From the NCBI GenBank assembly GCA_016209245.1, contig JACQWN010000203.1, positions 1 through 8,408 of the forward strand: a stretch of DNA of 8,408 nucleotides, given 5' to 3'. The DNA is from Bacteroidia bacterium. Its GTDB lineage: Bacteria > Bacteroidota > Bacteroidia > Bacteroidales > BM523. Below, piece after piece: positions 1-6,502 of the stretch (position 1 is the stretch's first letter; every line of letters begins with the position of its first letter). The position numbers and the translations under genes were made by a program. Below the pieces are notes generated by a model. The model saw only the letters and a program-made list of their open reading frames with translations, did not search any database and was not told the DNA's origin.

Positions 1-260
1 GACTGACGGGGAGAGCTTCACACATTTATCTGCCGTAATGAAATGAAGGCACGACCACAGTACATTCGGGTCACGAATACGGCGGTTCGATATTTCGACA
101 ATTCGACAGGCTCATTGCATCGCAAGCTCAATACAGCGCAGGTATCAGCATTATCGCTTTTTTCACCGATAACACCTTTGCCGTAATTTAAGATAAGGCT
201 GGTCACGCCTGAGGCGTGAAACCTCCTTATCGAATTTAAGGCAACCGAAACGTTATAGCT
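1..260. other. Gene-poor, GC-richer leading segment
   Basis: I see no convincing gene here. The stretch is visibly richer in G and C than the AT-rich DNA that begins near 265, so the two parts probably have different histories. It contains short direct repeats (TTCGACA twice around 94-108; GGCTCATT at 109-116 and again at 279-286) and the motif TTCGACAGGCTCA at 102-114. That motif resembles the short palindromic repeats scattered between genes in many bacterial genomes, but only one degenerate copy is present. An open frame of 81 codons exists on the minus strand (263 down to 18), but it starts inside the hairpin described separately and resembles no family I know. The segment may be the end of a mobile or cassette-like element, or an intergenic repeat; this is inference. 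Confidence 0.4.
167..258. other. Long imperfect hairpin, integron attC-like
   Basis: Five paired arms nest around a three-base loop TGA (210-212). From the outside in they are ATAAC 169-173 with GTTAT 252-256, TTGCC 178-182 with GGCAA 240-244, AATT 185-188 with AATT 233-236, GATAAGG 192-198 with CCTTATC 225-231, and TCACGCC 203-209 with GGCGTGA 213-219. The outer AAC and GTT with an inner second pair of boxes recalls the R''-L''-L'-R' plan of integron attC sites. However, the spacers are unequal (4 and 7 nt), the outer boxes fit RYYYAAC/GTTRRRY poorly, and no integrase or second site is visible. It could equally be an intergenic palindromic repeat or a structured transcript end. The hairpin itself is certain from the sequence; its role is a guess. 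Confidence 0.45.
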
Positions 261-307
261 CATTTAAAAAAAACATACGGCTCATTCTGTAATAATTTTG
301 AGCTTTA

Positions 308-338
308 TTTTGTATATTTGTGAGCTTAAAATACAAAA
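308..338. promoter_or_regulatory. Inverted repeat over Fic-gene promoter, candidate operator
   Basis: TTTTGTAT (308-315) and ATACAAAA (331-338) are perfect 8-bp inverted arms separated by 15 bp. The left arm overlaps the putative -7 element and the right arm sits directly before the ATG at 341. A second pattern overlaps it: GAGCTT occurs at 300-305 and again at 322-327, a 22-bp spacing close to two helical turns. Because the downstream protein starts with a winged helix-turn-helix, autoregulation is an attractive inference. AT-rich DNA produces such repeats by chance more often than average. Confidence 0.35.
313..320 (+). promoter_or_regulatory. Bacteroidetes -7 promoter element (Fic gene)
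   Basis: TATATTTG fits the TAnnTTTG consensus of the Bacteroidetes housekeeping sigma factor. Transcription would begin near 327, leaving a leader of roughly 15 nt before the ATG at 341. No TTG-type -33 element is found at the usual distance. The element overlaps an in-frame GTG at 320, which argues against that GTG as the start codon. Confidence 0.45.
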
Positions 339-340
339 AT

Positions 341-1381
341 ATGCCTGACAATAGAGAAACTGAAATATTAGACCTGATAAGAAAAAATCAGGAGTGTTCT
401 TCAAAAGAAATATTTGATGAAATTACAATTTCTATAAGCTATGCAACAGTAAAAAGAATCTTATCGAAATTAACTGCTGAAAATTTGCTATTCACAAAGG
501 GACAAGGAAAAGGAACGAAATATCTGATTTCACCTGCTTATGAACTATTACTACGGATAGATATTGAAACATATTGTGCTAAAGAGATTGATGAAAGAAG
601 AATTAGGGAAAATTTTAATTTTACCCTTATTCCTGAAATATTAAGTGAAATTAATGTGTTTACAGAAAATGAATTGAAAAAATTAACATCGCTTCAAAAA
701 GCATTTAAGAAAAATATATCTCAGCTTACGAAATCTGAATATAAAAAGGAATTTGAACGATTAGCTATTGATTTGAGCTGGAAATCATCACAAATTGAAG
801 GAAATACCTACACTCTTTTGGAAACAGAACGATTATTAAAGGAAAAAGAGACGGCCTCAGGAAAAACAAAAGAAGAAGCAATAATGCTGTTAAACCATAA
901 GGATGCAATTGATTTTATTATTGAAAATCCCGATTATTTAATTCCTCTGACAATTTCAAAAATTGAAGATGTTCATAGCATAATGATAAAAGAGTTAGCT
1001 ATAGATAAAAATATAAGAAAAAGAAGAGTAGGTATTTCCGGGACAAACTATCGTCCATTGGATAATGAATTTCAAATTATTGAAGCATTGTCAGATATGT
1101 GTAATTTGGTAAATAACAAAAAAAATATATTTGAGAAAGCATTATTATCGTTGGTATTAATATCATACATACAACCTTTTGTTGACGGAAACAAACGAAC
1201 TGCCCGAATAGTAAGCAATGCTGTTTTAATAAATAGTAAGCATTGCCCAATTTCATTCAGAACTGTTGATTCAGTTGAATATAAGAAAGCTATGCTATTG
1301 TTTTACGAACAGAACAATATAACAAAATTTAAAGAAATATTTATTAACCAATTTGAATTTGCTGTAAATACATATTTTTAA
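341..1381 (+). CDS. Fic-family protein with N-terminal winged HTH; catalytic His replaced by Gln
   Basis: This 346-residue protein has the layout of Fic proteins that carry a DNA-binding head. Residues 1-70 look like a winged helix-turn-helix (NRETEILDLIRKNQ, then YATVKRILSKLTAENLL and the wing GQGKGTKYLIS). Residues 135-165 carry a class II-type inhibitory motif, S149xxxE153G154 (SSQIEGN), which in the family blocks productive ATP binding. A flap-like stretch follows (RRVGISGTNYRPL), then the Fic core motif QPFVDGNKRTAR at 278-289. Family members use HxFx(D/E)GN(G/K)R to transfer AMP to a hydroxyl side chain. Here the histidine is Gln278 (codon CAA), so standard AMPylation is doubtful. I chose the ATG at 341 because an upstream in-frame GTG at 320 overlaps the probable promoter. 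The gene appears monocistronic. Its role may be transcriptional regulation or a toxin-like or modified Fic activity; the target is unknown. Confidence 0.88.
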   Translation: MPDNRETEILDLIRKNQECSSKEIFDEITISISYATVKRILSKLTAENLLFTKGQGKGTKYLISPAYELLLRIDIETYCAKEIDERRIRENFNFTLIPEILSEINVFTENELKKLTSLQKAFKKNISQLTKSEYKKEFERLAIDLSWKSSQIEGNTYTLLETERLLKEKETASGKTKEEAIMLLNHKDAIDFIIENPDYLIPLTISKIEDVHSIMIKELAIDKNIRKRRVGISGTNYRPLDNEFQIIEALSDMCNLVNNKKNIFEKALLSLVLISYIQPFVDGNKRTARIVSNAVLINSKHCPISFRTVDSVEYKKAMLLFYEQNNITKFKEIFINQFEFAVNTYF

Positions 1382-1518
1382 AGAAAATAAAAGTGCCACA
1401 AAGGAGTGCAAATGAGACAACAACGATTGAATTTTTAAAATGTAACCGAGGAATATATTTGTTAAAAGTAAGTGGTAGTACAATACGACTTATAAATGAA
1501 TGAAAACAAGAAATATAT

Positions 1519-1542
1519 GAATTACGAAAATTTTCGTAATTC
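1519..1542. promoter_or_regulatory. Perfect 24-bp palindrome
   Basis: The arms GAATTACGAAAA and TTTTCGTAATTC are exact reverse complements with no spacer. TTCGTAA then recurs directly after it (1533-1539 and 1540-1546). No T-run follows, so it is not a typical rho-independent terminator. It lies about 45 bp upstream of the putative promoter of the next gene, a reasonable place for a dimeric regulator to bind. It could also fold as an 8-bp stem with the loop AAAATTTT. Confidence 0.5.
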
Positions 1543-1553
1543 GTAAGGGTATT

Positions 1554-1567
1554 GTTTCAAATGAAAC
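1554..1567. promoter_or_regulatory. Small inverted repeat upstream of pRiA4b-like gene
   Basis: GTTTCA and TGAAAC flank the two bases AA. The site falls near where a -33 promoter element for the gene at 1635 would lie and might be an operator half-site pair. It is short, and chance occurrence is quite possible. Confidence 0.25.
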
Positions 1568-1585
1568 GAGGATAAAAATAATTAT

Positions 1586-1593
1586 TATATTTG
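1586..1593 (+). promoter_or_regulatory. Bacteroidetes -7 promoter element (pRiA4b-like gene)
   Basis: TATATTTG matches TAnnTTTG and lies 41 bp before the ATG at 1635. No clear TTG-type -33 element is seen at the right distance. A second TATATTTG at 1454-1461 lies further upstream but has no obvious gene of its own. Confidence 0.45.
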
Positions 1594-1634
1594 TCTCAAA
1601 TATAAAAAAATATTAACCCAAAATTATTAAGATT

Positions 1635-2198
1635 ATGACAAAAAAAGTTTATCAATTAAAAATGACATTGGTTGGCTCCAAGCCAAAAATATGGAGGCAA
1701 ATAATTGTAAATCCCGACACATTATTGGTTGACTTACATAGAATAATTCAAACGACAATGGGGTGGTCAAATTCACATCTCCATCAGTTTAATGATAGGA
1801 CTTATGTTTATGCGCCCAAAGAATTTGAGTTAGAGCATAGTAAAAATTCGCGGACTATAAAACTGAACCCATTATTAAAAAAAGAAAAAGAGAGGATAAT
1901 TTACGAATATGATTTTGGAGATGGTTGGGAACATGAAATTATATTAGAAAAAATACTTGAAGATGACGAAAAAAATCAAATACCAAGATGTATCGGCGGA
2001 AAACGAAATTGTCCACCTGAGGACTGTGGAGGAATATGGGGTTATGAAGATTTACTAAAAATAATATCAGATAAAAAACATGAGGATTATAAAGAAATGA
2101 CAGAATGGCTTGGAGAAAAATTTGACCCTGAATATTTTAATTTGACAGCAACAAACAAATTATTAAAGAAAAAAGACTTCGGTTGTATTTGGTTATAA
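1635..2198 (+). CDS. Plasmid pRiA4b ORF-3-like family protein
   Basis: The 187-residue product has the signatures of the pRiA4b ORF-3 (IS1096 TnpR-like) family. The N-terminus YQLKMTLVGSKPKIWRQIIV is the usual opening strand of this family, followed by LHRIIQTTMGWSNSHLHQF, the core YEYDFGDGWEHEI near residues 95-107, and the Cys/Gly-rich CIGGKRNCPPEDCGG with GYEDLL near 119-139. Its length is typical for a single-domain member. These proteins are named after a plasmid and an insertion-sequence passenger, and their biochemical role is not established, so no function should be assumed; the conserved cysteines and histidines could bind metal. No transposase or inverted terminal repeats are visible nearby. 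The gene appears to have its own promoter and is separated by 253 bp from the Fic gene and by about 100 bp from the adhesin, so co-transcription is not evident. Confidence 0.88.
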   Translation: MTKKVYQLKMTLVGSKPKIWRQIIVNPDTLLVDLHRIIQTTMGWSNSHLHQFNDRTYVYAPKEFELEHSKNSRTIKLNPLLKKEKERIIYEYDFGDGWEHEIILEKILEDDEKNQIPRCIGGKRNCPPEDCGGIWGYEDLLKIISDKKHEDYKEMTEWLGEKFDPEYFNLTATNKLLKKKDFGCIWL

Positions 2199-2235
2199 TA
2201 ATTTTGTAATAATATTTTTAATGCAACCAAATTAC

Positions 2236-2243
2236 TATTTTTG
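2236..2243 (+). promoter_or_regulatory. Bacteroidetes -7 promoter element (adhesin gene)
   Basis: TATTTTTG fits TAnnTTTG and would start transcription near 2250, giving an AT-rich leader of about 55 nt before the ATG at 2306. A convincing -33 element is not visible, so the assignment rests on one box. Confidence 0.35.
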
Positions 2244-2305
2244 CCGTCTTAAAAATCGTAACAAATTAATTTTTTTATCAAATGTTTAATCTAAATCTTA
2301 CAATT

Positions 2306-5300
2306 ATGAAAAAAATTACAATTATTATCCTGGCATGTTTATTTTCTATGAGCGGATTTGCTCAATTATATCAAATTAAAGGAAATCAGACTAAACAAAA
2401 AGTTAAAGATTCTCCAACAGAAGTAATAACAAAACAAGTAACAAATACAACAATAGTTACTCAAGAGGCATTTTCAACAATGAAAACAAAAGAGTATCCA
2501 AAATTTTATCCTGTGAGCTCAAACAGTGATAAAAGTTCAAAAGTTACAATATGGTCAGATGATTTTTCAGTTCCGGCTAATTGGACAATATCGAACGGAG
2601 CCGGAAACACGGATAACTGGGTAATCGGGACAGACGGAGGTCAGGGAACCTATACAATAGGTCCGATTACATCCACGACCGCCGCTAACGGATTTGCTCT
2701 TTTCGATTCCGATTTCATGTGCAGCGGAAATCAGATTGGGTACATTACGACGGCAAGTTCAATCAATTTATCTGCATATCCGGGAGTTGCTATTGAATTT
2801 GAAAGTTATTACAGGGAATGGTATTCTGACGCATTTGTCTCAGTCAGCATAAACGGCACGACATGGACAGATTTCCCGTTGTATGCATCTTATACAAATA
2901 ATCAAATAACTTCAAATCCCTCCCTTGAGAATATAAATATTTCAACAATAGCAGGAAATCAGGCAACGGTCTGGATCAGGTTTAAATTTTCCAGCCCAAG
3001 CGCAATTTACGGAACTAATGCCGGTTGCGGATATTCCTGGATGGTTGATGATGTAAAACTTATTGAATCTTACGATAATGAAATGGTTCTCGATAATATA
3101 TACCCTGTTTTCTCAGGTGCAGGTTTTTATTCCTATACGCCGGCCTCCCAGGTTATGGATGTAAATTTTGGAGCAGATGTCACAAACAATGGCAATTTCG
3201 CTCAGACAAATGTTTACCTGAATGTTGATATTAACGATGGCGTAGCATCTGTTTATAATGAAGTTGGAACAGCAGTCCCTTCAATTGCTCCGGCTGCATC
3301 CGATTCATTAGGACTCCCCACAGCATTTACCACACCTGCAGATTTGGCTTTATATGAAACTGTATTCAGTGTTCATCAGGACCAAACAGATAATAATCCA
3401 TCTAATAATAATGATACTATATATTTCTTAACTTCCGATACAATTTTTGGACGCGATTATTATTATTCCGTTTTAGCTTCTCCACAATTATGGGGCGGAG
3501 CCGATGGCGATTTTATCGGAACATGTTTCTGGGTTTCAAATGATGCTGTGGTAAATACAATTTCAGTATTTATAAATTCAAATACAATACCTGGTACCTC
3601 AATAATTGCAAAATTATACGATGGAGCAAATACCGAGGTGATTTCTTCAGACCCATATATAATAACCGCAGGCGATCTTGAAAATTTTGTAACCATTAGT
3701 TTCAATAAAGACGGTGCATCTGAATTTATTTTAGGCGGTGATTTATATACTGCTGGAGTTGAATGTTATTGGGGTACTGATGATTTATATTTTGGCGCAG
3801 ATAACCTAGGACCGCATGATTATATGAATTCTACACGTTTAAGACTCGGTGCTTCATGGTATTATATTTCAAGAGTCCCGATGATACGTTTGAATATATG
3901 TAATCTGGAATTATCATTAGCAAATTTAACAGATATATCTTGCTATGCCGGTAGTGATGGAGCAATAGATATTTCTGTAACAGGCGGCACCGGCGTTTAC
4001 ACATACAATTGGTCAGAGGGCAGCACAACTCAGGATATTAATAATTTGACCGCCGGTGATTACATTGTTACTGTTACTGATGCTAATACTTGTTCTGTTG
4101 CAGGTTTAGTAACTGTTACAGAACCGGCACAACTATTAATATCTGAAACAGTATGGACCGATGATTTTTCTGTCCCTGCAAACTGGACGATTTCTAATAA
4201 TGTCGGCAATAACGATGATTGGGTTATTGGGACGACGCCTCCAACAGGCACTTTTGCAATTGATACAATTAATTCCACTACCCAATCAAATAATTTTGCA
4301 TTATTCGATTCGGATTTATTATGCAGTAGTAATCAGGATGCTGATTTGACAACAGCCAATCCTATTGATTTATCACAGTATGATAATGTCTATTTGCGGT
4401 TTGAGCAATTTTTCCGCCGATGGTACGACAGTACATTTGTATATGTCAGCAATAATGGTACAATTTGGACAAAGTTCCCTGTAAATGAAACTTTAATTCA
4501 GGGTTCAAGTTCCTATAATATTGGAGGTAATCCTGAGATTGTGGTTATTGACATTTCTTCAATAGCAGCAAATCAGCCGCAAGTCTGGGTCAGATTTAAT
4601 TTCTGGAGCCCTGCAGGTGCTTTTGGTGGCAATGAAGGATGCGGTTATGCCTGGATGCTCGATGATGTATCTGTTTATTCTACCGGTATTTTCAATTCAA
4701 CCGATGTATCTTGTTTTAATGGAAATGACGGCGCAATTGATATTTCTGTCACCGGTGGCACTCCTTCCTATTCATATAGCTGGTCTGATGGAAATTCTAC
4801 AGAAGATATAGCTGCTTTAACTGCCGGTATATATACGGTAACTGTTACCGATTCAAATGGATGTACCGCAGTTGATTCAACGGAAATTACCGAACCGGCT
4901 GCATTGATATTAACTTGTATTGGCAACGATGTATCCTGCAACGGTTTTACTGATGGTTCAGCAAACCTGACTGTTAGCGGCGGAACATCACCCTATACAT
5001 TTATCTGGTCGAATGGTGCAACAACAGAAGATTTAACCGGTATTTCAGCTAATGCTTATATAGTTACGGCTACAGATGCAAACAACTGTAGTGCAACAAA
5101 TACAGTTTTAATTACAGAACCACCCGTTTTACTGACATCTATTACCGGTACTGATGTTACATGCAACGGATTGAACAATGGAGCAGCCGACCTTGCTGTT
5201 ACAGGCGGCACTCCTTTCAGTTTAGGTTCTAAAGGGTTAATTATTTCAGAAATATTAGCCAATCCAACTGGTACAGATTCTCCTTATGAATTTGTCGAGC

Positions 5301-6502
5301 TTATTGCAACAAAAGATATTGATTTTAGTGTAACACCCTACACAATCATCTGGTGCAATAATGGAACAGCTACTGATAACGGATGGGTTGCAGGCGGCGG
5401 TCTGTCTTATGCATTTGCCATAACTTCCGGAACAGTAGCCCTTGGTGATGTCGTTTATGTCGGCGGTTCTTCTATGACACCTACAGGTATAAAACTTAGA
5501 GTAATTGATACCGGTGTCTCAGGTGGTGACGGCGGAATTGGAAATGCTAATAGCGGAGGAGTTCTTGGTAATGGTGGTGCTAATGCTGACGGCGTTGCTA
5601 TTTTCAACCTACCTGTCACAGATATTAATTCATCTTCGGTACCGGTTGATGCTGTATTCTTTGGCTCAGGCGTTGGTACCGCAGTTGTCAGTGGCGGCAC
5701 CCAAGGATACCAGCTCCCCATAAATGATATTTATCCCGGTGGCAAGCTGCAGGATACAAGCTTTATAGGTCCTAATAACGTTAGTGCCAATTATTTGCAA
5801 GCAAATGGAACTTATAACTTCCAAACAAATACTTTCCCTGCAGTAAGAACATGGGCGAATTCACTTACATTTACCGATAATATATCTGCTGTTACTCTTG
5901 AAGGAGATCAATATGGATATCAATGGTCAACAACCGAAACTACTCAAGACATTAGCTCTTTAACCCCAAATACTTACTATGTAACGGTTACTGATGCAAA
6001 TAGTTGTATAAAAGAGGATTCAGTCGTTATTGACCAACCATTAGTATTGACTTCAAGTATTGTCAAAACTGACGTATTATGTTTTGGGGGTAATGATGGA
6101 ACAGCAAATTTAACTGCAAGTGGCGGAGTAACTCCTTACAGTTATTTGTGGTCAAATACTGAAACTACTGAAGATATTAGCTCTTTAATCGCCGGCACAT
6201 ACTATGTGACAGTGACAGATGCAAATAATTGTGTAAAAGAGGATTCAATCATAATAAATCAGCCATCTGCTTTAACTGTCAGCATAACTGCAACTGATGT
6301 CCTTTGTTATGGCGGAAATTCAGGTGCAGCAAATTTATCAGTTAGTGGTGGAATATTCCCTTATACATTTCTGTGGTCTAATGCTGCAACAACTGAAGAT
6401 TTATCTGGATTGGCCGCAGGTTGGTATTATGTTACTATCGGCGATGCTAATAATTGCGGGCCTATTGAAGATTCAGTTGAAATACAAATTCAACAGCTAT
6501 AA
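2306..6502 (+). CDS. Large secreted SprB-repeat adhesin-like protein, N-terminal part (frame broken at 3' end)
   Basis: This 1398-residue reading frame encodes the N-terminal part of a secreted multidomain protein. An ATG at 2282 is also in frame, but the start at 2306 gives a clean signal peptide, MKKITIIILACLFSMSGFAQ, with likely cleavage after Ala19. Domains in order (residues from this start): a MAM/jelly-roll-like domain at 83-254; a beta-rich stretch at 255-537 whose first part (NFGADVTNNGNFAQTNVYL) resembles CARDB; SprB-type repeat 1 at 538-610; a second MAM-like domain at 617-792; repeats 2 and 3; and repeat 4, split by a 230-residue lamin-tail-like insert at 973-1202. Repeats 5 and 6 then follow. 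The frame stops in repeat 6 with QIQQL, which does not fit the repeat pattern, while the array continues in another frame. SprB of Flavobacterium is a T9SS-exported gliding adhesin; a role in surface adhesion is inferred here. No T9SS sorting domain lies within the window. Confidence 0.85.
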   Translation: MKKITIIILACLFSMSGFAQLYQIKGNQTKQKVKDSPTEVITKQVTNTTIVTQEAFSTMKTKEYPKFYPVSSNSDKSSKVTIWSDDFSVPANWTISNGAGNTDNWVIGTDGGQGTYTIGPITSTTAANGFALFDSDFMCSGNQIGYITTASSINLSAYPGVAIEFESYYREWYSDAFVSVSINGTTWTDFPLYASYTNNQITSNPSLENINISTIAGNQATVWIRFKFSSPSAIYGTNAGCGYSWMVDDVKLIESYDNEMVLDNIYPVFSGAGFYSYTPASQVMDVNFGADVTNNGNFAQTNVYLNVDINDGVASVYNEVGTAVPSIAPAASDSLGLPTAFTTPADLALYETVFSVHQDQTDNNPSNNNDTIYFLTSDTIFGRDYYYSVLASPQLWGGADGDFIGTCFWVSNDAVVNTISVFINSNTIPGTSIIAKLYDGANTEVISSDPYIITAGDLENFVTISFNKDGASEFILGGDLYTAGVECYWGTDDLYFGADNLGPHDYMNSTRLRLGASWYYISRVPMIRLNICNLELSLANLTDISCYAGSDGAIDISVTGGTGVYTYNWSEGSTTQDINNLTAGDYIVTVTDANTCSVAGLVTVTEPAQLLISETVWTDDFSVPANWTISNNVGNNDDWVIGTTPPTGTFAIDTINSTTQSNNFALFDSDLLCSSNQDADLTTANPIDLSQYDNVYLRFEQFFRRWYDSTFVYVSNNGTIWTKFPVNETLIQGSSSYNIGGNPEIVVIDISSIAANQPQVWVRFNFWSPAGAFGGNEGCGYAWMLDDVSVYSTGIFNSTDVSCFNGNDGAIDISVTGGTPSYSYSWSDGNSTEDIAALTAGIYTVTVTDSNGCTAVDSTEITEPAALILTCIGNDVSCNGFTDGSANLTVSGGTSPYTFIWSNGATTEDLTGISANAYIVTATDANNCSATNTVLITEPPVLLTSITGTDVTCNGLNNGAADLAVTGGTPFSLGSKGLIISEILANPTGTDSPYEFVELIATKDIDFSVTPYTIIWCNNGTATDNGWVAGGGLSYAFAITSGTVALGDVVYVGGSSMTPTGIKLRVIDTGVSGGDGGIGNANSGGVLGNGGANADGVAIFNLPVTDINSSSVPVDAVFFGSGVGTAVVSGGTQGYQLPINDIYPGGKLQDTSFIGPNNVSANYLQANGTYNFQTNTFPAVRTWANSLTFTDNISAVTLEGDQYGYQWSTTETTQDISSLTPNTYYVTVTDANSCIKEDSVVIDQPLVLTSSIVKTDVLCFGGNDGTANLTASGGVTPYSYLWSNTETTEDISSLIAGTYYVTVTDANNCVKEDSIIINQPSALTVSITATDVLCYGGNSGAANLSVSGGIFPYTFLWSNAATTEDLSGLAAGWYYVTIGDANNCGPIEDSVEIQIQQL
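2552..3067 (+). repeat. MAM/jelly-roll-like domain, copy 1
   Basis: The protein segment opens with WSDDFSVPANWTISNG and ends with GYSWMVDDVKLIE. It shares with copy 2 (4154-4681) the signposts DDFSVPANWTISN, WVIGT, FALFDSD, a central WY, and GCGY-WM-DDV. Such beta-sandwich domains in secreted Bacteroidota proteins are usually linked to carbohydrate or protein binding; no ligand can be named. Confidence 0.6.
4154..4681 (+). repeat. MAM/jelly-roll-like domain, copy 2
   Basis: This segment begins WTDDFSVPANWTISNNVG and ends GYAWMLDDVSVYS. It aligns along its whole length with copy 1, but the DNA has diverged substantially, so the duplication is old compared with the 129-bp repeat at 6355/6825. 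It sits between SprB-type repeats 1 and 2, which suggests that a block containing a MAM-like domain was copied within the gene. Confidence 0.6.
5222..5911 (+). other. Lamin-tail-like module inserted within SprB repeat 4
   Basis: Repeat 4 runs normally to GGTPFS (ends 5221) and resumes at YGYQWSTTETTQDIS (from 5912). The intervening 690 bp encode exactly 230 residues with no repeat pattern. Its start, near LIISEILANP with YEFVEL at about residues 994-999, resembles the opening of lamin-tail (LTD) domains, and it continues through Gly-rich beta-like segments (GDGGIGNANSGGVLGNGG) to about residue 1202. LTD domains in secreted bacterial proteins are found beside adhesive or nuclease modules. The assignment rests on the opening motif only, so an unrelated beta-rich fold remains possible. 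Confidence 0.6.
6355..6483 (+). repeat. 129-bp perfect direct repeat, copy 1 (in SprB repeat 6)
   Basis: The tract is identical, base for base, to 6825-6953, including all third codon positions, while other repeats of the array differ at many sites. It covers the part of the repeat from FPYTFLWSNAATTEDL to IEDSVE plus two bases. Frame-breaking sequence begins directly at its right end. Confidence 0.95.

Noticed and set aside
18..263. 81-codon open frame on the minus strand
   Set aside because: It starts inside the long hairpin, has no recognisable family, no promoter or ribosome site, and its sequence looks like a translation of structured non-coding DNA. A real small gene cannot be fully excluded.
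1412..1438. 8-codon ORF preceded by AAGGAG
   Set aside because: Far too short, and Bacteroidota genes do not depend on strong Shine-Dalgarno sites, so the AAGGAG is likely chance.
1295..1483. Minus-strand frame overlapping the end of the Fic gene
   Set aside because: Low-complexity, hydrophobic and Lys-rich, antisense to a well-supported gene; a shadow frame.
1496..1546. 16-residue mini-ORF (MNENKKYMNYENFRNS) after a TATATTTG at 1454-1461
   Set aside because: It runs through the 24-bp palindrome and could be a leader peptide, but such short frames are common in AT-rich DNA and nothing else supports it.
1635..2198. pRiA4b-like gene as evidence of an IS1096-type insertion sequence
   Set aside because: No transposase, terminal inverted repeats or target duplications are seen around it; the family also occurs as stand-alone genes.
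2330..2338. Lipobox-like ILAC in the adhesin signal peptide
   Set aside because: The hydrophobic stretch before Cys11 is too short for a lipoprotein signal, and a better signal peptidase I site (GFA before Gln20) follows.
6481..6502. Programmed ribosomal frameshift at the adhesin break
   Set aside because: No slippery heptamer or downstream pseudoknot-like structure is visible, and the 20-nt excess in the repeat is better explained by recombination or an assembly error.
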